Of a DNA stretch of 13,225 nucleotides, positions 7,597 through 13,225 are shown piece after piece. This stretch comes from Nitrospira sp. Lineage in GTDB: Bacteria; Nitrospirota; Thermodesulfovibrionia; Thermodesulfovibrionales; SM23-35. The stretch spans positions 1 to 13,225 of the forward strand of contig VGWZ01000034.1 in the NCBI GenBank assembly GCA_016873595.1, read 5' to 3'. The notes beneath the pieces are model-generated. The model had not been told where the DNA came from. It did no database searches and saw nothing but the letters and a program-made list of their open reading frames with translations. Every line of letters starts with the position of its first letter. Position 1 is the stretch's first letter. The position numbers and the translations under genes were made by a program.

Positions 7597-7625
7597 TTGT
7601 TTTTAAAAATAAATCGTGTTATACT
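7597..7625 (+). promoter_or_regulatory. Extended -10 promoter for rplU-rpmA
   Basis: TATACT (7620-7625) is preceded by TGT (7617-7619), forming an extended -10 element. A partial -35 TTGTTT (7597-7602) lies 17 bases upstream. It starts 4 bases after the PilZ gene stop. Transcription would begin near 7632, right at the ribosome site GGAGGA, so the leader would be very short (about 9 bases) and unlikely to hold an attenuator. Confidence 0.65.
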
Positions 7626-7640
7626 ATTTTTGGAGGAATA

Positions 7641-7970
7641 ATGTACGCAATTGTTGAAAATGGAGGGAAACAATATAAGGTCTCTCCTGGTGATACGATA
7701 AAGGTAGAAAAGCTTTCTTTAGAGAGCGGGTCAGAGATAACCCTTGATAAGGTACTCATGGTTGCCAGAGAAAATAAAAGCATATATGGTTCTCCTTATG
7801 TGAGCGGTGTTAAGGTTATTGCATCAGTAGAAAATACAGGGAAAGCAAAAAAGGTACTTGTATTCAAACAGAAACCGCGGAAAGTATACAGAAAACTAAG
7901 AGGACATAGGCAATCTTATACATCTTTAAAGATTAAAGAGATAGTTTTGGAGGATACACATGGCACATAA
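7641..7970 (+). CDS. rplU: 50S ribosomal protein L21
   Basis: The 109-residue product starts MYAIVENGGKQYKVSPGDTI, the L21 family N-terminus, and carries the conserved C-terminal rRNA-binding stretch VLVFKQKPRKVYRKLRGHRQ followed by YTSLKIKEI. It is a few residues longer than the usual ~103. A strong GGAGGA site lies 4-9 bases before the ATG. Its last 11 bases overlap the start of rpmA, as is common for rplU-rpmA pairs. Confidence 0.97.
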   Translation: MYAIVENGGKQYKVSPGDTIKVEKLSLESGSEITLDKVLMVARENKSIYGSPYVSGVKVIASVENTGKAKKVLVFKQKPRKVYRKLRGHRQSYTSLKIKEIVLEDTHGT

Positions 7971-8220
7971 AAAAGGTGTAGGAAGCTCAAGAAATGGCCG
8001 TGACAGCGAATCAAAACGCCTTGGAGTAAAGAGGTTCGGTGGACAGTTAGTCTGTGCAGGGAATATACTCGTGAAGCAAAGGGGGACAAAATTTCATCCA
8101 GGGATGAATGTTGGCAAGGGCTCGGATGACACTCTTTTTGCAAAGATCGATGGAGTAGTGAACTTTGAGAGGAAAGACAGGACACGCCTACAGATAAGCG
8201 TTCATCCGGTTATGCAATAA
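7960..8220 (+). CDS. rpmA: 50S ribosomal protein L27
   Basis: The 86-residue protein begins MAHKKGVGSSRNGRDSESKR, the canonical L27 N-terminus that reaches the peptidyl-transferase centre, and continues LGVKRFGGQLVCAGNILVKQ then RGTKFHPGMNVGKGSDDTLF. It lacks the cleaved N-terminal extension found in Firmicutes, consistent with a Gram-negative-type lineage. A GGAGG site (7949-7953) sits inside the rplU tail. A terminator follows 21 bases after the stop. Confidence 0.97.
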   Translation: MAHKKGVGSSRNGRDSESKRLGVKRFGGQLVCAGNILVKQRGTKFHPGMNVGKGSDDTLFAKIDGVVNFERKDRTRLQISVHPVMQ

Positions 8221-8241
8221 GCAGACATTTCATATGCAATT

Positions 8242-8274
8242 AAAAGGCGGGCTTTTGGCCCGCCTTTTTTGTTT
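8242..8274 (+). terminator. Strong intrinsic terminator after rpmA
   Basis: An 11-bp perfect stem AAAAGGCGGGC (8242-8252) pairs with GCCCGCCTTTT (8258-8268) around a 5-base loop, and a T-rich tail follows (to about 8275). The A-tract before and T-tract after would let it work in both directions. It ends the rplU-rpmA transcript and separates obgE from the ribosomal pair. Confidence 0.9.
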
Positions 8275-8298
8275 TAGAAGTAATACAAGTGATCATGT

Positions 8299-8343
8299 AA
8301 TCCCCCTCTCACCCCCCTTTAGTAAAGGGGGGAAGGGGGGATT
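8299..8343. repeat. Intergenic palindromic repeat, C-run/G-run hairpin
   Basis: An outer stem AATCCCCC (8299-8306) pairs with GGGGGATT (8336-8343), and an inner stem CCCCCCTTT (8312-8320) pairs with AAAGGGGGG (8324-8332). They are joined by a small asymmetric internal loop and closed by the loop AGT. There is no T-run, and a true terminator already stands 25 bases upstream. Similar AATCCCCC...GGGGGATT hairpins are, from general familiarity, scattered between genes in many environmental bacterial genomes, so this is probably a REP- or MITE-like repeat. Confidence 0.75.
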
Positions 8344-8412
8344 AATAATCCGCTTAATTACTATGTCCTATCTGTTTCTTTAGAGTATATGAGTGATGTA
8401 AACTAAGGCATC

Positions 8413-9435
8413 ATGCAGTTCGTTGATTATGTAAAGATATATGTAAAGGCTGGAGATGGTGGAAGGGGATGCGTGAGCTTCAGAAGGGAGAAGTATGTAG
8501 CAAGAGGTGGCCCTAACGGTGGTGATGGAGGAAGGGGGGGGCATGTAATTATTAAATCAACACGTGAATTAAACACGCTGTTAGATTTCAAATACAAGCG
8601 AGAGTATAAAGCAAGGCGTGGGGAACACGGTAAGGGTAAAAATATGCACGGTAAAGATGGGGAAGATATGATAATAAATGTTCCAGTCGGTACTGTGATT
8701 AAAGATGGAGAGAGCGGAGAGATAATTGTAGACTTTGATTCTGAAGGGAAGTATCAAGTTGTTGCAAGAGGGGGAAGGGGTGGACTGGGAAACGCACATT
8801 TTGCTACACCTGTCAGACAGGCTCCAAGGTTTGCACAGCCTGGAGAAGGGGGTGAGGAGAGGTGGTTGGTACTCGAATTAAAACTCCTTGCAGATGTCGG
8901 ATTAATCGGACTTCCGAATGCAGGAAAATCAACACTTATATCAGTTATTACTTCTGCCAAGCCAAAGATAGCTGACTATCCTTTTACGACGCTTGTTCCT
9001 ACCCTGGGAGTGGTAAAGCTCAGTAATTTCAAAAGCTTTGTTGTTGCAGACATACCCGGGTTAATTGAGGGAGCCCATAAAGGCGCAGGACTTGGCTACC
9101 AGTTTCTCAGGCATGTTGAACGTACATCAGTGCTCGTGCATTTAATTGATGTCTCATACATGGCCGAGGGAGACCCTATAGACAATTTTGAGAAGATAAA
9201 CAGAGAACTCAGATTATACAGCTCTGCACTCCTTGAGAAATACCAGATTGTTGCTGCAACAAAGATAGATGTTGCTGACAAAAAGAGACTTGACAGCCTT
9301 GAACAATACTGTAAAATTAATAGCATTGATTTCTTTACAGTATCTGCACTTACAGGACAAGGGGTAAAAAAATTGGTCCCTTATCTCGCACTCAAAGTGG
9401 AAAAAAAAGAGCAAAGAGCGGGTGGAGTAGAATGA
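8413..9435 (+). CDS. obgE: Obg-family GTPase (ribosome assembly)
   Basis: The 340-residue protein has the glycine-rich Obg fold at about 1-158 (FVDYVKIYVKAGDGGRGCVS, RGGPNGGDGGRGG, NAHFATPVRQAPR) followed by the GTPase domain. G1 is GLPNAGKST (166-174), the switch I region includes FTT (191-193), G3 is DIPG (213-216) and G5 is SAL (311-313). G4 reads TKID (283-286) rather than the usual NKxD, a conservative change in the guanine-recognition loop. The C-terminal OCT domain of some relatives is missing, so this is the shorter form. Obg binds the large ribosomal subunit and links its assembly to GTP/ppGpp. The ATG has only a weak TAAGG site. Its stop overlaps proB (ATGA). Confidence 0.96.
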   Translation: MQFVDYVKIYVKAGDGGRGCVSFRREKYVARGGPNGGDGGRGGHVIIKSTRELNTLLDFKYKREYKARRGEHGKGKNMHGKDGEDMIINVPVGTVIKDGESGEIIVDFDSEGKYQVVARGGRGGLGNAHFATPVRQAPRFAQPGEGGEERWLVLELKLLADVGLIGLPNAGKSTLISVITSAKPKIADYPFTTLVPTLGVVKLSNFKSFVVADIPGLIEGAHKGAGLGYQFLRHVERTSVLVHLIDVSYMAEGDPIDNFEKINRELRLYSSALLEKYQIVAATKIDVADKKRLDSLEQYCKINSIDFFTVSALTGQGVKKLVPYLALKVEKKEQRAGGVE

Positions 9436-10529
9436 AAAGACTTGTAGTAAAGATAGGAAGTAACATACTCACTGATGCCAGAGAAGGCCTCGATACCAGA
9501 CGTATTCATTCAATCGCCAAGGATATCGCTGGACTCACAAAACTCGGATTTGAGGTAGTTGTCGTTTCCTCAGGCGCTATTGCCGCAGGCATGAAGAAGC
9601 TCGGTCTTAAAGAGAAACCGAAAGATGTAAAGCTGAAACAGGCATCAGCAGCAATCGGACAGTCAAGTCTCATGTGGGCATATGAAAAAAGTTTCAGTGA
9701 ATTTGATAAAAAGGTTGCACAGGTGCTTCTCACAAGAGATGACTTCTCTGACAGGATGAGGTATATAAACTCAAAAAACACCCTCACGACACTTCTCTCT
9801 TATGGGGTTATTCCCATTGTTAATGAGAACGATACCGTTGCAACAGATGAGATTAAATTTGGTGACAATGACCACCTCGCAGCTCTTGTTGCGAGTATTG
9901 TTGAGGCAGAAAGGCTCATAATACTTTCGGATGTTGAGGGGCTCTATACTGAGGATCCAAGATATTCTTCAGATACAAAGCTTATTGAATATGTTGAAGA
10001 GATAACACCTGAGCTTGAGGCAAAGGCTCAAGGTGCGGGGAGCATTGTGGGGACAGGTGGTATGTATTCAAAACTCCTCGCTGCAAAGAAAGCAGTGAAT
10101 CATGGCATCACAGTCCATATCGTCACCGGGAGAAAGGATGGTATTCTGTGCTCACTTATGAAAGGAAAACACAGTGGTACTTTATTTAAACCAAAAGAAG
10201 AAAAACTGTCTCTCAAAAAGGGATGGATTGCATACAGCAGTCGGGCTAAGGGAAGCATTGTCGTTGATGACGGAGCAGTAAAAGCTCTCATCCATGGCGG
10301 CAAAAGCCTCCTCCCTTCAGGTATCACCTTTGTTGAAGGTAATTTTGGTATTGGCGATGCAGTCTACTGTCTTGACTCTAAACGGAACCGTATTGCAAAA
10401 GGTCTGACGAACTATTCATTTTCAGAGATTGAAAAGATTAAAGGGAAGAAGACCTCAGAAGTCGAAAAGATACTTGGGTATAAGTACTCTGATGAAGTAA
10501 TACACAGGGATAATCTGGTGTTACTGTAA
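9432..10529 (+). CDS. proB: Glutamate 5-kinase
   Basis: The 365-residue enzyme catalyses the first step of proline synthesis, glutamate plus ATP to glutamyl 5-phosphate. The amino-acid-kinase domain (1 to about 255) has KIGSNIL (7-13), VVSSGAIAAG (44-53), the substrate loop PIVNENDTVATDEIKFGDND (128-147), LSDVEGLYTEDPR (165-177) and GTGGMYSKLLAA (207-218). A C-terminal PUA domain follows (about 265-345; GWIAYSSRAKGSIVVDDGA, SLLPSGI, FGIGDAV). Both domains match E. coli ProB in length and order. It is translationally coupled to obgE by an ATGA overlap; obg-proB pairing is widespread. The next proline gene (proA) is not in the window; the following 613 bases hold no intact gene. Confidence 0.97.
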   Translation: MKRLVVKIGSNILTDAREGLDTRRIHSIAKDIAGLTKLGFEVVVVSSGAIAAGMKKLGLKEKPKDVKLKQASAAIGQSSLMWAYEKSFSEFDKKVAQVLLTRDDFSDRMRYINSKNTLTTLLSYGVIPIVNENDTVATDEIKFGDNDHLAALVASIVEAERLIILSDVEGLYTEDPRYSSDTKLIEYVEEITPELEAKAQGAGSIVGTGGMYSKLLAAKKAVNHGITVHIVTGRKDGILCSLMKGKHSGTLFKPKEEKLSLKKGWIAYSSRAKGSIVVDDGAVKALIHGGKSLLPSGITFVEGNFGIGDAVYCLDSKRNRIAKGLTNYSFSEIEKIKGKKTSEVEKILGYKYSDEVIHRDNLVLL

Positions 10530-10732
10530 CGATTCGAATGCTTGAGAAGTACCGAAACTTCGGGATTTGAGAGTATCCCATTTGTACCGCTGTTATCTGC
10601 CTTTGCGGGCATCTCTATTTAAAAGTCAAGATTCAAGACGCGACACTGTCAATGCATTCTTTTATGCAACATATTGAATCAAGGTTAATCCCTGAAGGAA
10701 GTTTTCTATAAGCAGAACCTTTCTTTGCAGGA
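10530..10732. other. Unassigned intergenic stretch after proB
   Basis: No gene could be supported on either strand here. Several small potential hairpins are present (for example GAAGT/ACTTC around 10546-10561 and GGGAT/ATCCC around 10562-10579), but none has a T-run, so no intrinsic terminator for proB is clear. The stretch leads directly into the transposase remnant and may include more of its decayed sequence, but no recognisable protein similarity remains. Confidence 0.5.
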
Positions 10733-11002
10733 CTAACAGTGAACTTCATTGTTTGCATCATCTATTGATGCTATGAGTTTATTCTCTGGTCCTCTGCCCT
10801 CAAGCCAATCGTGCTCAGAGGTATCATGCTGAAGCATCATCCCAACCATAGAAATCTTTTCTGCCCCATTGAGACCTCCTAAAAGAAATCTCTGCTCTCT
10901 CCTTAGAAGGTCTATGTTGACTGAAAATATGAGTTTTGGGAGTAAACTTAAAAAACCGGTTTTACCAAATCGCCATAAAGCCTTTTTCTTGATGCGATCC
11001 AT
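10733..11002 (-). pseudogene. Decayed DDE transposase fragment (insertion sequence remnant)
   Basis: The 89-codon frame on the minus strand has an ordinary-looking start (MDRIKKKALWRFGKTGF), but its C-terminal half reads GMMLQHDTSEHDWLEGRGPE followed by NKLIASIDDANNEV. This matches the first catalytic-Asp region of integrase-fold transposases of the ISNCY/IS481-like kind (general pattern: LQxDGSxHxWLEGRG...IDDAT). Full-length members are several hundred residues, with a helix-turn-helix region before this motif and two further acidic residues after it. Here the frame stops right after EVHC, and no helix-turn-helix fits in the ~60 preceding codons. It is therefore a truncated, probably internally deleted remnant unable to transpose. 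The exact IS family is uncertain. It could be misannotated as a small hypothetical protein. Confidence 0.6.
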
Positions 11003-11023
11003 ATCTAACTATACCCCCCTATA

Positions 11024-11067
11024 TATGACATTTTCATTTTGTAGATAACTATGACATTATCATTTTG
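11024..11067. repeat. Two 18-base direct repeats, likely IS terminal region
   Basis: TATGACATTTTCATTTTG (11024-11041) recurs at 11050-11067 with one mismatch (A for T in the run), 26 bases apart. They lie just outside the start of the transposase fragment, facing it, where an insertion-sequence end with transposase-binding sites would be. The element boundary probably lies just beyond, around 11068-11078 (GCAACGACAC); no matching opposite end was found. Confidence 0.55.
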
Positions 11068-11092
11068 CAACGACACTATTATATTAATGAAT

Positions 11093-11120
11093 TTTAATTT
11101 AACACAAAAGGTTGTATAAT
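11093..11120 (+). promoter_or_regulatory. Promoter for the FKBP-type isomerase gene
   Basis: A perfect -10 TATAAT lies at 11115-11120. The best -35 is weak (TTTAAT, 11093-11098, spacer 16). The surrounding AT-rich DNA would ease melting. It would give a leader of about 30 bases before the ATG at 11158. It starts about 25 bases beyond the IS-like repeats. Confidence 0.6.
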
Positions 11121-11157
11121 AGTTAAAGCATATATATTAAAAATGAAAGGGGTAAAA

Positions 11158-11586
11158 ATGTCAGAAGTAAAAGAAGGGGATACCGTAAAGATTCATTATA
11201 TAGGCAAATTTGATGACGGTACTGTATTTGATTCCTCAGAAAACAGCGGGCCTATGGAATTTAAAATTGGAGAAGGTAAATATTTTCCTGTAATGGAACA
11301 GGGTGTTGTCGGTATGAGCCCTGGTGAGTCAAAGACAATTATGATACCGATGGATGAGGCATATGGCCCCCGTTTGGAAGAGAGGATATTTGAGTTCGAT
11401 AGGACAAGGGCGCCGGAAGGCTTCAATCCAAGTATAGGCCAGCAAATACAGATGTATAGGGCTGATGGCAAGCCAGTGAATGTAACTGTGATTGGCGTAT
11501 CAGAGACGTCATTTACCATGGATTGTAATCATCCGCTTGCCGGAAAAGACCTGATAGTTGACGTTACACTGGTGGATATTGTATAG
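11158..11586 (+). CDS. SlyD-like FKBP-type peptidyl-prolyl cis-trans isomerase
   Basis: The 142-residue protein has the split FKBP fold of SlyD: VKIHYIGKFDDGTVFDSSE near the start, an FKIGEGKYFPVMEQGVVGMS stretch, an inserted chaperone (IF) flap between about residues 70 and 120, and the closing NHPLAGKDLIVDVTLVDI that typifies SlyD/FkpA-like short FKBPs. It lacks the His/Cys-rich metal-binding tail of E. coli SlyD, ending directly after VDIV, so the nickel-donor role is not supported. It should speed proline isomerisation and act as a cytoplasmic chaperone; there is no signal peptide. The start is placed at 11158 because AAAGGGGT (11146-11153) is an ideal ribosome site for it. An in-frame ATG at 11143 lies before that site and adds only five residues. 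It converges on hemB. Confidence 0.92.
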   Translation: MSEVKEGDTVKIHYIGKFDDGTVFDSSENSGPMEFKIGEGKYFPVMEQGVVGMSPGESKTIMIPMDEAYGPRLEERIFEFDRTRAPEGFNPSIGQQIQMYRADGKPVNVTVIGVSETSFTMDCNHPLAGKDLIVDVTLVDIV

Positions 11587-11597
11587 ACGAACTATTT

Positions 11598-11703
11598 ACC
11601 CCGTTAGAAAGCCCCGCCATTTACCCCGTTGGATAGTAAACATCTTACGGGGTTCATTCCTTAATTGACGGCTGGGTTAAAGCCCCTCCCTTTCTAACGG
11701 GGT
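11598..11703. repeat. Cluster of inverted ACCCCGT repeats between convergent genes
   Basis: Four copies of a shared core occur: ACCCCGTTAGAAAG (11598-11611) and ACCCCGT (11623-11629) in one orientation, then ACGGGGT (11647-11653) and CTTTCTAACGGGGT (11690-11703) in the other. The outer pair is a perfect 14-bp inverted repeat and the inner pair a 7-bp one, so the block can fold as nested hairpins. No T-run is present, although it may still end or stabilise transcripts from both converging genes. The right arm lies inside the hemB coding end. Confidence 0.75.
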
Positions 11704-12671
11704 TTATTCAAAAGCTTCGCTGCATCTTTTGCAAAGTAGGTAAGGATTAAATCAGCGCCTGCGCGCTTGATCGAGGTAAGTATTTCCATCATCACACGCT
11801 GTTCGTCAATCCAGCCAAGCTTTCCGGCAGCCTTTACAAGGGAATATTCTCCGCTTACATTATAGGCAGCAATAGGTACATTAAACGTATCTTTTGCATC
11901 AGAGACAATGTCAAGGTATGCGAGTGCAGGTTTCACCATAATTATGTCTGCCCCTTCTTCGATATCAAGCGAGATCTCTCTTAGAGCTTCTTTTCTGTTT
12001 GCAGGGTCCATCTGGTATGAACGCCTGTCACCGAATTGCGGGGTTGACTCAGCAGCTTCCCTAAAAGGGCTGTAGAATGCTGATGCATATTTTGTAGCAT
12101 AAGACATAATGGGTATCTCAGAGAATCCTTCTTTATCAAGTGCAAGTCGGATTGCCTTAACCCTTCCATCCATCATGTCTGATGGTGCAACCATATCTGC
12201 ACCTGCCTTTGCATGAGAGACAGCCTCTTTTGACAATAGTTCAAGAGTTGGGTCGTTTTGAACTGTGCCATTTTTTATGACCCCGCAGTGGCCATGGCTT
12301 GTATACTCACACAGGCATACATCAGTGATTACATACAGTTCTGGAACCTTGTCTTTAATAGCTCTGATCGCATTCTGAACAACTCCATGCTCATCGTATG
12401 CACTCGAGCCAATTTTATCTTTATGTTCAGGAATCCCGAAGAGTATGACGGAAGGGATACCAAGGGAATATAATTCCTTTGCATGTTTGACTATCTTATC
12501 AACAGATTCCTGAAAGCATCCCGGCATTGATGAAATCTCTTTTTTTACACCTCTGCCATAGGTAACAAAAAGAGGATAGATAAAATCATCAGGAGAAATA
12601 GAAGTTTCTCTCACCATCTTTCTGATAGTCTCATTCTTTCTTAATCTTCTTGGCCTGTGAATTGGAAACAT
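11694..12671 (-). CDS. hemB: Delta-aminolevulinic acid dehydratase (porphobilinogen synthase)
   Basis: The 325-residue enzyme condenses two 5-aminolevulinate molecules to porphobilinogen in haem, sirohaem and corrinoid synthesis. It opens FPIHRPRRLRKNETIRKMV then RET, the family N-terminus. The catalytic lysines are Lys194 (SYATKYASAFY) and Lys247 (MVKPALAYLD). The zinc site DVCLCEYTSHGHCG (117-130) has all three cysteines (119, 121, 129), so this is the zinc-dependent type rather than the Mg-only type. YNVSGEYSLVKAAG and DLILTYFAKDAAKLL complete the C-terminal part. The final residues NKPR and the TAG stop come from the inverted-repeat block at 11690-11703. No Shine-Dalgarno site precedes the ATG; an earlier start is not supported by the family N-terminus. 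Confidence 0.97.
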   Translation of the reverse strand: MFPIHRPRRLRKNETIRKMVRETSISPDDFIYPLFVTYGRGVKKEISSMPGCFQESVDKIVKHAKELYSLGIPSVILFGIPEHKDKIGSSAYDEHGVVQNAIRAIKDKVPELYVITDVCLCEYTSHGHCGVIKNGTVQNDPTLELLSKEAVSHAKAGADMVAPSDMMDGRVKAIRLALDKEGFSEIPIMSYATKYASAFYSPFREAAESTPQFGDRRSYQMDPANRKEALREISLDIEEGADIIMVKPALAYLDIVSDAKDTFNVPIAAYNVSGEYSLVKAAGKLGWIDEQRVMMEILTSIKRAGADLILTYFAKDAAKLLNKPR

Positions 12672-12686
12672 AATTTGTTATTGAGT

Positions 12687-12717
12687 ATTTTAGCCCTATA
12701 TCCTGACATTTCGTCAA
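12687..12717 (-). promoter_or_regulatory. Possible hemB promoter with short leader
   Basis: On the minus strand TTGACG (12717-12712) is followed after 19 bases by TAAAAT (12692-12687). The boxes are good but the spacer is longer than the ideal 17. Transcription would start near 12680, about 9 bases before the ATG, which fits the lack of a ribosome binding site. hemB could instead be read through from the upstream NrpR-like gene. Confidence 0.4.
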
Positions 12718-12746
12718 GAACTTTATAAAAGCCCATAATGTGTAAT

Positions 12747-12817
12747 GTCACCCTGAACTCGTTTCAGGGTCTCAAAATAATCATTGTTAAGAGATGCTGA
12801 AACAAGTTCAGCATGAC
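12747..12817. repeat. Imperfect inverted repeat made of two small hairpins
   Basis: Two 27-base arms (12747-12773 and 12791-12817) are inverted copies matching at 22 positions, separated by 17 AT-rich bases. Each arm is also a hairpin of 8-bp stem and 5-base loop: ACCCTGAA/TTCAGGGT (12750-12770) and ATGCTGAA/TTCAGCAT (12794-12814). The stem differences between the arms are compensatory. Sequences of this GTCACCCTGAA...TTCAGGGTCTC kind are, from general familiarity, dispersed between genes in many environmental bacteria. It lies between the NrpR-like gene and hemB, both on the minus strand. Confidence 0.75.
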
Positions 12818-12844
12818 GAGGAAACAAGCCTTTTCGATTTTTCA

Positions 12845-13225
12845 TTACGGATTATGGAAAACTTCCTTAAATTTTATCAGGTCAGAGAACCTGTAAAGGG
12901 TTGACATCGCCTTACTCACAGTTGGTATGCCAGCCTCTTCAAGTGCAGCTATAGGGTTAAGACCTCCAACAACGACAAAGCCTGCCTTGTCTATACCAAC
13001 TGGCATCTCAAGAAGGGGCTGGTTTGGATTTCCTATGAGTAAGATACCACTAATGCCCTTCTCTTTGAGCTCTTTGCCTAACTGTTTTACCTTCTCGAAA
13101 CATACCACGGGTATCTCCCTGAAGCTTGCGAGTACCTTACCAAAATGGTTTCTGACAGCACCTATGACATCCGTCATCCTGCCTTTTATAAATATCTCAA
13201 GCGGGTCAAGCGATGAACCTTCATA
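12845..13225 (-). CDS. NrpR-like protein with DUF128 effector domain (C-terminal part)
   Basis: The frame runs open to the right window edge, so only the last 126 residues are seen; Met at 13177 is internal, preceded in frame by YEGSSLDPLEIFIKGR. That segment with MTDVIGAVRNHFGKVLASFR, ISGILLIGNPNQPLLEMPVG and AGFVVVGGLNPIAALEEAGI is characteristic of the DUF128 domain of NrpR. In methanogenic archaea NrpR represses nitrogen-fixation and ammonium-assimilation genes and is released by 2-oxoglutarate. Bacterial DUF128 proteins usually carry an N-terminal winged helix, which would lie beyond the window. Whether this one senses 2-oxoglutarate is inference. The C-terminus SDLIKFKEVFHNP is a normal ending. 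It is oriented toward hemB, 173 bases away, with a repeat between. Confidence 0.85.
   Translation of the reverse strand, partial: YEGSSLDPLEIFIKGRMTDVIGAVRNHFGKVLASFREIPVVCFEKVKQLGKELKEKGISGILLIGNPNQPLLEMPVGIDKAGFVVVGGLNPIAALEEAGIPTVSKAMSTLYRFSDLIKFKEVFHNP

Noticed and set aside
8299..8343. Second terminator after rpmA
   Set aside because: There is no T-run after the stem on either strand, and a complete terminator already precedes it; a dispersed repeat explains it better.
10546..10580. Intrinsic terminator for proB
   Set aside because: The stems are only 5 bp and no U-tract follows.
11024..11067. CRISPR-like short direct repeats
   Set aside because: There are only two copies, 26 bases apart with an 8-base gap, and they sit next to a transposase relic; IS-end repeats explain them.
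11143..11157. Alternative start for the FKBP gene at an upstream in-frame ATG
   Set aside because: The AAAGGGG ribosome site lies after this ATG and is ideally placed for the ATG at 11158, which also matches family N-termini.

Overview
The window looks like chromosomal core DNA from a Gram-negative, moderately AT-rich bacterium. Three features point to an outer membrane and a deeply branching, probably anaerobic lineage: a complete Mla-type lipid-transport ABC core (permease, ATPase, MCE protein), a zinc-type HemB, and an NrpR-like (DUF128) regulator. My best guess is Nitrospirota (Thermodesulfovibrio-like) or a Desulfobacterota relative. This is inferred from gene content and protein style, not from a marker phylogeny. 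No rRNA, tRNA, CRISPR array, prophage or intact mobile element was seen.

Layout, left to right. (1) 1-4186, + strand: a membrane and envelope run starts with a 5'-truncated membrane-anchored metallophosphoesterase, then mlaE, mlaF and mlaD, then a site-2-type zinc protease. Phosphoesterase/mlaE and mlaE/mlaF overlap by 4 bases (ATGA), and the remaining gaps are a single base or a few bases, so this is one operon. (2) 4210-6886, + strand: a good sigma70 promoter leads into rplI, dnaB and a Memo-family gene, again joined by ATGA or TTGA overlaps. (3) 6918-7592: a lone protein with two PilZ-like domains. (4) 7597-8274: an extended -10 promoter, rplU and rpmA, closed by a strong intrinsic terminator. 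(5) 8299-10529: a G/C-rich palindromic repeat, then obgE and proB with an ATGA overlap. (6) 10530-11142: a 613-base stretch with no intact gene. Its left part is unassigned, and its right part holds a decayed transposase fragment on the - strand plus a terminal-type direct repeat. (7) 11115-11586: a promoter and an SlyD-like FKBP prolyl isomerase. (8) 11598-11703: a cluster of inverted ACCCCGT-type repeats between convergent genes, which also encodes the end of hemB. (9) 11694-13225, - strand: hemB, a second kind of intergenic inverted repeat, and the C-terminal part of an NrpR/DUF128 protein that runs off the right edge.

The genes cover outer-membrane lipid homeostasis (Mla), membrane proteolysis, replication (DnaB), ribosome structure and assembly (L9, L21, L27, Obg), proline and haem synthesis, protein folding and probable c-di-GMP or nitrogen sensing. 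I found no clear evidence of a new multi-gene system. The most interesting material is non-coding: three distinct intergenic palindromic repeat families within about 4.5 kb. One has two half-sites that differ by compensatory base pairs, and another supplies the last codons and stop of hemB. The four-copy 34-residue repeat in the MlaD tail is the most notable protein feature.
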